Assembly: GCA_947427325.1 (NCBI GenBank)
Contig: CANEHP010000087.1
Span: 1-9,172, forward strand
Length of the DNA stretch: 9,172 nucleotides
Source: an uncultured Clostridia bacterium
GTDB lineage: Bacteria > Bacillota > Clostridia > Oscillospirales > Ruminococcaceae
Direction: 5' to 3'
The notes below the pieces were generated by a model. The model had not been told where the DNA came from. It saw only the letters and a program-made list of their open reading frames with translations, and ran no database searches. Positions 5,246 to 9,172 of this stretch are shown here, one piece after another; position 1 is the first letter of the stretch, and each line of letters opens with the position of its first letter. The translations under genes were made by a program, and so were the position numbers.

Positions 5246-5410
5246 TAGAGCGTATTCACATAAAATCAGTATGCAGATTTTCGTGCATAATTTTGTTGCC
5301 TGCAAGGCAAAATTTTGCAGGAATATGGTCATATTTCAAAAAATTTTAACGAAGCAGGCGGCAAAATTTGCCGAAAAGATGCATGCTGAGCTTTATGTGA
5401 ACACGCTTTA
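5246..5410. repeat. 165-bp imperfect palindrome (MITE/REP-like element)
   Basis: The two halves are reverse complements over nearly their whole length, meeting at ATATG-GT-CATAT (5323-5334). Matching blocks from outside in: AGAGCGT/ACGCTTT (5247-5253, 5403-5409), TTCACATAAA with TTTATGTGAA (5255-5264, 5392-5401), CAGTATGCA with TGCATGCTG (5267-5275, 5380-5388), TTTTCG with CGAAAA (5278-5283, 5372-5377), GCCTGC with GCAGGC (5298-5303, 5354-5359). Short internal palindromes occur too, such as GCAAAATTTTGC (5307-5318). The length and symmetry suggest a non-autonomous, dispersed hairpin element rather than a terminator. Both strands read as ORFs across it, which are artefacts. It ends 9 bases before the ribosome binding site of the RNHCP gene. 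Confidence 0.8.
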
Positions 5411-5425
5411 GCTTACATCAATTCC

Positions 5426-5469
5426 TTGAGAGGTTATGCAAAAATGATCAGCTATTGCAAACCTCTCGG
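5426..5469. other. Bulged 12-bp hairpin after the palindrome
   Basis: GAGAGGTT (5428-5435) pairs with AACCTCTC (5460-5467), and TGCA (5437-5440) with TGCA (5456-5459) beyond a single bulged A. Two wobble pairs can extend the base. No T-run follows on either strand. Role unknown. The remaining 5470-5530 shows no gene. Confidence 0.45.
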
Positions 5470-5530
5470 TTTACTGCTATTTGTTTATATGTTTTACTCA
5501 TAAAATAAAAAATCCTCCTTTTGTAAAATA

Positions 5531-5564
5531 AAAAAGCGAAAAGCATACACAGTATGCTTCCCGC
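5531..5564 (-). terminator. Intrinsic terminator of the HPr-like gene
   Basis: On the minus strand GCGGGAAGCATAC (5564-5552) pairs with GTATGCTTTTCGC (5548-5536), with two G-U pairs and a 3-base loop, immediately followed by a T-run (5535-5531). It lies about 50 bases after the stop of the gene at 5615-5845. Confidence 0.87.
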
Positions 5565-5614
5565 CCTTATCAATGAACATTAAACCTTAATACAAAGCAG
5601 TATTAAACTATTTC

Positions 5615-5845
5615 TTAACCTACAATGTACTCTGCCAAATCAGACTTAATCACATCGCCATTGTCTGTGTGAGCCTTTAAAACAAGCTCCTTGGAAAGAT
5701 CAATACTGAAAATGCCCATAATGGATTTAGCGTCAATAGCATATCTGCCGGAAATAAGATCCACATCAAACTCATACTTGGATACAGCGTTTACAAACTT
5801 TTTAACATCATTAATTGTGCTGATTTTTACTTTGTACTCAACCAT
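5615..5845 (-). CDS. HPr-like protein lacking the active-site histidine (copy 1)
   Basis: 76 residues with HPr architecture. The core S-K-Y-E-F-D-V-D-L (22-30), followed by Y-A-I-D-A-K-S-I-M-G-I-F-S-I-D-L-S (35-51), aligns with the D-V-x-L ... V-N-x-K-S-I-M-G-V-M-S-L region of PTS HPr. Ser41 corresponds to the regulatory Ser46. The N-terminal G-I-H-A-R-P-A motif is replaced by T-I-N-D-V-K-K-F, so the phosphotransfer His15 and Arg17 are absent. It cannot be a normal PTS carrier. Bacillus Crh is a known case of an HPr paralogue without His15 that keeps the serine. A regulatory or scaffolding role is inferred. It has its own promoter, a GGAGGG ribosome site and a terminator, and lies 101 bp downstream of a paralogue. 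Confidence 0.82.
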   Translation of the reverse strand: MVEYKVKISTINDVKKFVNAVSKYEFDVDLISGRYAIDAKSIMGIFSIDLSKELVLKAHTDNGDVIKSDLAEYIVG

Positions 5846-5878
5846 AATAAAACCCTCCTGTAATTATTTCTTAAATCT

Positions 5879-5907
5879 ATAGTAACAAATTCTTTCTTAA
5901 AAATCAA
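5879..5907 (-). promoter_or_regulatory. Promoter of HPr-like copy 1
   Basis: On the minus strand TTGATT (5907-5902), a 17-base spacer and TACTAT (5884-5879). It sits between the two paralogues, so copy 1 can be expressed independently of copy 2. Confidence 0.65.
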
Positions 5908-5946
5908 TACTTTTAAGGAAAAAAATGCTTGTTTCCCGATTTTTGT

Positions 5947-6177
5947 TTAATTTACCAAAAACTTGCTTATACTTTTTAGATAATCTCTGCAATTATCTGA
6001 GTGAATCGACAAATTCAAAGCTTGATTCATATCCAAAGTAAATAATCCGATAAGACTTTTTGCATCAACCTTGTAATTCCCCTCGGATAAGTCCGCATCT
6101 GCGTCAAATCCGCAGGTCAATTTGTTAAACTCCTTAATATCATTAAGAGAACTTAAGGAAATTTTTACATTTGTCAT
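5947..6177 (-). CDS. HPr-like protein lacking the active-site histidine (copy 2)
   Basis: 76 residues, a clear paralogue of the downstream gene: S-S-L-N-D-I-K-E-F (9-17) corresponds to its S-T-I-N-D-V-K-K-F, and Y-K-V-D-A-K-S-L-I-G-L-F-T-L-D (35-49) to its Y-A-I-D-A-K-S-I-M-G-I-F-S-I-D. Both lack the HPr histidine/arginine motif and keep the serine at position 41. Copy 2 has Cys22 and ends in K-F-L-V-N. The ribosome site (GGAAGG) is good. The pair arose by duplication and both copies look intact, which argues for selection. Function beyond membership of the HPr fold is not evident. Confidence 0.78.
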   Translation of the reverse strand: MTNVKISLSSLNDIKEFNKLTCGFDADADLSEGNYKVDAKSLIGLFTLDMNQALNLSIHSDNCRDYLKSISKFLVN

Positions 6178-6226
6178 TAAAATCGCCTTCCTTGAAATAT
6201 GTTTTGAAAAATTTTTTTCTGTGAAT

Positions 6227-6254
6227 ATAATATCACTTTATTTTTTAATGTCAA
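6227..6254 (-). promoter_or_regulatory. Promoter of HPr-like copy 2
   Basis: On the minus strand TTGACA (6254-6249), a 16-base spacer and TATTAT (6232-6227), about 50 bases before the start codon at 6177. It is divergent from the mtaB promoter, whose -35 begins 29 bases to the right. Confidence 0.72.
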
Positions 6255-6282
6255 TAGGCTTTTTAAGAAAGAAAAAATAAAT

Positions 6283-6311
6283 TTGAAAAAATATCCGAAA
6301 TGATGTATAAT
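6283..6311 (+). promoter_or_regulatory. Promoter of mtaB
   Basis: TTGAAA (6283-6288), a 17-base spacer and a consensus TATAAT (6306-6311). The leader from here to the mtaB ATG at 6492 is about 170 bases. It contains no supported small ORF and no riboswitch I recognise, but it includes the 12-bp dyad AGAACTTGTTCT at 6405-6416. Confidence 0.75.
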
Positions 6312-6491
6312 AAAAAAGTATAAAAAAACATTTTTGTTGATAATTGACAACGGGCAAAAAGTAACCATATTCCGATTATTGGCTAAAAAGGACATCCAAT
6401 ACTAAGAACTTGTTCTCATAACCGAGAGTTTGCGCTAAGGGATATTTTTTACAAATCCAAGCCGCTTTCTTTCATTAAAAAGGTGTATTAT

Positions 6492-7769
6492 ATGAATTTT
6501 ACAATCATTACGCAGGGCTGTAAAGTTAATCAGTACGACAGCGACATTATTTCGGCAGCTATGATAAAGGAAGGATTTACCGCAGCGGAAGAAAAGCAAA
6601 ATCCCGATATTATTATAGTCAACACCTGTACTGTTACCGCCTCATCGGATAAAAAGGGGTTTCACATTCTTTCTAAAATAAAAAGAGATTGCCCTAATTC
6701 AATAACGGTGCTTACAGGCTGTTATCCGCAGGCATTTCCCGATAATCTTCCCGATGATGCGGATTTGGCTGTGGGAAACGGAGATAAAGAACAAATACCG
6801 CAGCTTATCAAGCAATACATAGATAATAATAGACGCTGTTCGGATATTAGGAAGCTCGGCAAGGCTTATGAAGAGCCGAAGGAGCTTAGCCACTGCAATA
6901 AAACGAGGGCTTACATTAAAATAGAGGAGGGGTGCAGCCGCTTTTGCTCTTACTGTATTATCCCCTTTGCAAGAGGGAGAGTGCGTTCGAGAACCCTAAA
7001 TAATATCGCAAGGGAAACTGAATTTCACGCAAATGACGGTCATAAAGAAATTGTGCTCACCGGCATTAACCTTTCCTGCTATGGCAACGATCTGGGACTT
7101 TCTCTTTATGACGCCGTTAAAACAGTGGCTGACAATCCTTTAATTGAAAGGGTAAGGCTTTCCTCCCTGGAACCCGAACTGCTTACGGAAGATGTGATTG
7201 AAAAATTGGCGCAGGTTAAGAAGCTGTGCCCTCATTTTCATTTGTCGCTGCAAAGCGGCTGTGACAATACTTTAAAGAGAATGAACAGGAATTACTCCGC
7301 AGCGGAGTATAAGGATATTGTGGATAATCTAAGGAAGTATTTCCCTAACTGTGCAATTACAACAGATGTTATGGTTGGATTTGTCGGAGAAACCGATGAA
7401 GAGTTTGCAAAGAGCCTGAACTTTGTTCAAAACTTAGGCTTTGCAAAAATACATGTGTTTACCTATTCGGTAAGACCCGGTACTGCCGCCGAAAAAATGA
7501 GCGGACATATTGATGATAAAATAAAAGCATTACGGTACAAAGGAATGAGCAGGGCAGCTGTAGAAGCCCAAAATGAGTTTTATTCAAAAAACTTGAACAT
7601 TGTTCACAAAGTGCTTGTCGAGCGGCAGACCAAGCCCGAATTTATTAACGGACATACGGAAAATTATATTCCTGTAAGGATTTATGGCGGAAAGGCAAAA
7701 AGACATGATATCGTTGCCGTTAAAATAACAAAGGCTTGTGAAGGCTACTGCGAAGCTGTATTGCTTTAA
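6492..7769 (+). CDS. mtaB: tRNA t6A37 methylthiotransferase MtaB
   Basis: 425 residues, standard for the family. This radical-SAM enzyme adds a methylthio group to t6A37 of ANN-decoding tRNAs. The N-terminal UPF0004/MTTase domain has its three iron-sulfur ligands: C10 (T-Q-G-C-K-V-N-Q-Y-D-S), C46 (N-T-C-T-V-T) and C77 (T-G-C-Y-P-Q-A). The radical-SAM triad is C148-x3-C152-x2-C155 in E-G-C-S-R-F-C-S-Y-C, followed by I-P-F-A-R-G-R-V-R-S-R. L-S-S-L-E-P-E-L and S-L-Q-S-G-C-D-N-T-L-K-R-M-N-R are typical core blocks. A TRAM-like RNA-binding tail occupies roughly the last 60 residues. The T-Q-G-C-K-V-N start and T-G-I-N-L-S-C-Y-G point to MtaB rather than MiaB or RimO. The ATG at 6492 follows AAGGTG. 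A GTG three codons earlier overlaps that site and is rejected. Confidence 0.95.
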   Translation: MNFTIITQGCKVNQYDSDIISAAMIKEGFTAAEEKQNPDIIIVNTCTVTASSDKKGFHILSKIKRDCPNSITVLTGCYPQAFPDNLPDDADLAVGNGDKEQIPQLIKQYIDNNRRCSDIRKLGKAYEEPKELSHCNKTRAYIKIEEGCSRFCSYCIIPFARGRVRSRTLNNIARETEFHANDGHKEIVLTGINLSCYGNDLGLSLYDAVKTVADNPLIERVRLSSLEPELLTEDVIEKLAQVKKLCPHFHLSLQSGCDNTLKRMNRNYSAAEYKDIVDNLRKYFPNCAITTDVMVGFVGETDEEFAKSLNFVQNLGFAKIHVFTYSVRPGTAAEKMSGHIDDKIKALRYKGMSRAAVEAQNEFYSKNLNIVHKVLVERQTKPEFINGHTENYIPVRIYGGKAKRHDIVAVKITKACEGYCEAVLL

Positions 7770-7783
7770 TGGCAATAACTGCT

Positions 7784-7822
7784 TAAAAAATGCTTTATAC
7801 TGATTCTTTTCTGCAAAGCATT
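7784..7822 (-). terminator. Weak AT-rich hairpin, terminator-like on minus
   Basis: AATGCTTT (7789-7796) and AAAGCATT (7815-7822) pair perfectly. The T-run follows only when read on the minus strand (7790-7785). No minus-strand gene is visible to its right, so it may simply be a hairpin in the mtaB-kinase spacer. Confidence 0.3.
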
Positions 7823-7848
7823 ATAAAAAGAGTAAAGGGAAAAGTTTT

Positions 7849-8376
7849 ATGGTTTTACTGATTTGCGGTGCTTCCCATACAGGAAAAACCGCTTTAGCAC
7901 AAAAGCTGCTTGAAAAATACAAATTTCCCTATCTTTCCATTGACCATTTGAAAATGGGACTTATTCGCAGCGGAAACACAGCTTTAACCCCCACAAGCGA
8001 CGATAGGGCGCTAACCGATTATTTATGGGGGATTGTAAGAGAAATTGTTAAAACTGCGGTTGAAAACAGGCAAAATCTTATTGTTGAGGGCTGCTACATT
8101 CCTTTTGACTGGGTAAAAGACTTTGACGGCAGCTATCTAAAGCATATAAAATACCTTTGTCTGATTATGAGCGAAAATTATATACAAAATCATTATAACG
8201 AAATAAAAAAATACGCAGGTACGGTTGAACTGCGGCTTGACGATTCGGACTGCACAATGGAAAATGTGAAAAACGATAACAGGAATATGCTGTCCGGCTG
8301 CCAAAAATACGGCTTGGATTATCTTTTAATCGATAATGTTTACAATGTTGATTGGGATATTGAAGATAATTCTTAA
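7849..8376 (+). CDS. P-loop kinase-like protein (AAA_33/adenylate-kinase-like)
   Basis: 175 residues. The N-terminal strand M-V-L-L-I-C is followed by the Walker A loop G-A-S-H-T-G-K-T (7-14). Y-L-S-I-D-H-L-K-M-G-L-I-R-S-G (28-42) fits the acceptor-binding region of small-molecule kinases, and N-L-I-V-E-G-C-Y-I-P (76-85) the Walker-B-like strand. The C-terminal half contains E-L-R-L-D-D and ends with a short acidic tail. The substrate cannot be told. It resembles the loosely defined AAA_33/zeta-like kinases often annotated as adenylate kinases. AAAGGGA lies upstream of the ATG. It starts 79 bp after mtaB with no strong plus-strand terminator, so readthrough from mtaB is likely. Its stop codon lies inside the left arm of the inverted repeat that flanks the purL promoter. 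Confidence 0.78.
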   Translation: MVLLICGASHTGKTALAQKLLEKYKFPYLSIDHLKMGLIRSGNTALTPTSDDRALTDYLWGIVREIVKTAVENRQNLIVEGCYIPFDWVKDFDGSYLKHIKYLCLIMSENYIQNHYNEIKKYAGTVELRLDDSDCTMENVKNDNRNMLSGCQKYGLDYLLIDNVYNVDWDIEDNS

Positions 8377-8441
8377 AACACACATAAATACTATTGCAAA
8401 ATGCATTTAAAAAGGGTATAATGATATGTAGTGTGTTTTAA
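8373..8441. promoter_or_regulatory. 11-bp inverted repeat flanking the purL promoter
   Basis: TTAAAACACAC (8373-8383) and GTGTGTTTTAA (8431-8441) are exact reverse complements with 47 bases between, enclosing both promoter boxes. The left arm includes the stop codon of the kinase-like gene and the right arm starts near the expected transcription start. It could be a two-site operator or a chance match. Confidence 0.45.
8394..8422 (+). promoter_or_regulatory. Promoter of purL
   Basis: TTGCAA (8394-8399), a 17-base spacer and consensus TATAAT (8417-8422), giving a leader of about 60 bases before the ATG at 8491. No purine riboswitch fits in this leader and no PurR-box-like motif was recognised. 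Confidence 0.78.
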
Positions 8442-8490
8442 TCAAGCAAAGCTTTCACATTAGAACAACATAAAAAGGAAGGAACACAAA

Positions 8491-9172
8491 ATGGCAGTTT
8501 ATCGAATTTATGTGGAGAAAAAACAGGAGTACAGGGTTGAGGAAAAATCCGTTATGGAGGATATCCGCACCGCTCTGCGCATTGAAAGCGTTACCGATGT
8601 GCGGATAATCAACAGATATGACGCAGAGGAGATCTCGGAAGAAAACTTTAATAGAGCGATCCCTACCGTTTTCAGCGAGCCGCCTGTTGACGATATTTAT
8701 AACGAGCTGCCCGAATTATCGGAGGGACAGCGTATTTTTGCTGTAGAGTTTCTCCCCGGACAGTTCGACCAGCGTGCCGACAGCGCCGCACAGTGCATAC
8801 AAATGCTGTGTCAGGGCGACAGACCTGTTGTTAAATATGCAAAGCTGTACATATTAAGCGGTAAAATTACCAACGAGGAGTTTGACAAAATCAGACATTA
8901 CCTTATAAACGCCGTTGAAGCCCGTGAGTGCGGACTTGAAGGATATGACACCCTTAAGATAAAATATGAAATTCCCACAGAGGTTGCTGTTTTAGAGGGA
9001 TTTTTGGATTTGGACGACAAAGGGCTTGACGGTTTTGTGAAGAACTACGGCTTGGCTATGGACGACGACGACATCAAGTTTTGTCAAAACTATTTTAAAA
9101 GCGAAAACCGCTGCCCCACCATTACCGAAATCCGTATGATAGATACATATTGGAGCGATCACTGCCGCCATA
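8491..9172 (+). CDS. purL: Phosphoribosylformylglycinamidine synthase, N-terminal part
   Basis: The gene starts at ATG 8491 behind AAGGAAGG and runs off the right edge after 227 codons. The enzyme converts FGAR to FGAM with glutamine and ATP, step four of purine synthesis. The N-terminus M-A-V-Y-R-I-Y-V-E-K-K and the V-E-F-L-P-G-Q-F-D-Q-R-A-D-S-A block are typical of the single-chain clostridial form of over 1200 residues, in which synthase and glutaminase are fused. The last residues, E-I-R-M-I-D-T-Y-W-S-D-H-C-R-H, are the conserved motif at the start of the synthase domain. Codon use is richer in G and C than in the accessory genes to the left. Further pur genes may follow outside the window. 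Confidence 0.95.
   Translation, partial: MAVYRIYVEKKQEYRVEEKSVMEDIRTALRIESVTDVRIINRYDAEEISEENFNRAIPTVFSEPPVDDIYNELPELSEGQRIFAVEFLPGQFDQRADSAAQCIQMLCQGDRPVVKYAKLYILSGKITNEEFDKIRHYLINAVEARECGLEGYDTLKIKYEIPTEVAVLEGFLDLDDKGLDGFVKNYGLAMDDDDIKFCQNYFKSENRCPTITEIRMIDTYWSDHCRH

Noticed and set aside
5193..5411. Plus-strand ORF of 72 residues
   Set aside because: It is the translation of the palindromic repeat. The opposite strand is equally open across it, which is expected from the symmetry rather than coding.
6405..6416. Possible LexA/DinR box AGAACTTGTTCT
   Set aside because: The Bacillus-type SOS box has four bases between GAAC and GTTC. Here there are two, and no DNA-repair gene is adjacent.
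6312..6491. Riboswitch in the long mtaB leader
   Set aside because: No conserved riboswitch core could be recognised and there is no terminator hairpin before the start codon.
1..9172. CRISPR array, transposase, rRNA or retron-like elements
   Set aside because: No regularly spaced identical repeats, no transposase or reverse-transcriptase motifs and no rRNA segments were found on either strand.

Overview
The window looks like chromosomal DNA of a low-GC Gram-positive anaerobe, most likely a Clostridia member of the Oscillospiraceae/Ruminococcaceae type. This is inferred from AT-rich intergenic DNA, strong GGAGG-type ribosome binding sites, sigma-A promoters of the TTGACA/TATAAT form, U-tailed intrinsic terminators, the MtaB and single-chain PurL types, and HPr-like proteins. 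No species can be assigned from sequence alone.

Layout. (1) 1-820: the 3' end of an unrecognised gene running in from the left, then a short stretch that still reads as the C-terminus of another protein. (2) 820-1217: a complete tRNA-Leu(UAG) with encoded CCA, followed by two tandem imperfect copies of an 89-bp tail unit. Each copy has a small hairpin plus an intrinsic terminator, and a base pair of the terminator stem covaries between copies. A third strong bidirectional terminator follows. (3) 1218-2139: a small regulatory island in which a Phd/YefM-type antitoxin (minus) and a ribbon-helix-helix protein (plus) diverge from a promoter region carrying an exact 14-bp inverted repeat. The antitoxin is followed in the same frame by about 94 codons with no start codon, probably a damaged gene. 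(4) 2193-4719: two membrane-protein genes (minus) divergent from an XRE-family regulator (plus), with overlapping promoters and inverted repeats between them. This resembles a self-contained regulator/membrane-protein module of unknown function. (5) 4805-6177: three minus-strand genes, an RNHCP-type zinc-ribbon protein with a TTG start and two small paralogous HPr-like proteins that lack the phosphorylatable histidine but keep the KS-[IL]-[MI]-G serine motif. A 165-bp imperfect palindrome lies directly upstream of the RNHCP gene. (6) 6283-9172: plus-strand housekeeping genes, mtaB (tRNA ms2t6A methylthiotransferase), a P-loop kinase-like gene and the 5' part of purL, the last with its own textbook promoter flanked by an 11-bp inverted repeat.

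How it fits together. The right third is conserved metabolism. The left and centre are accessory DNA: two divergent regulator units with palindromic operator-like sequences, degenerate gene pieces and a palindromic repeat. No transposase, integrase, CRISPR array, rRNA or complete known toxin was found. The best candidates for something undescribed are the XRE/two-membrane-protein module, the histidine-less HPr pair and the large palindrome.
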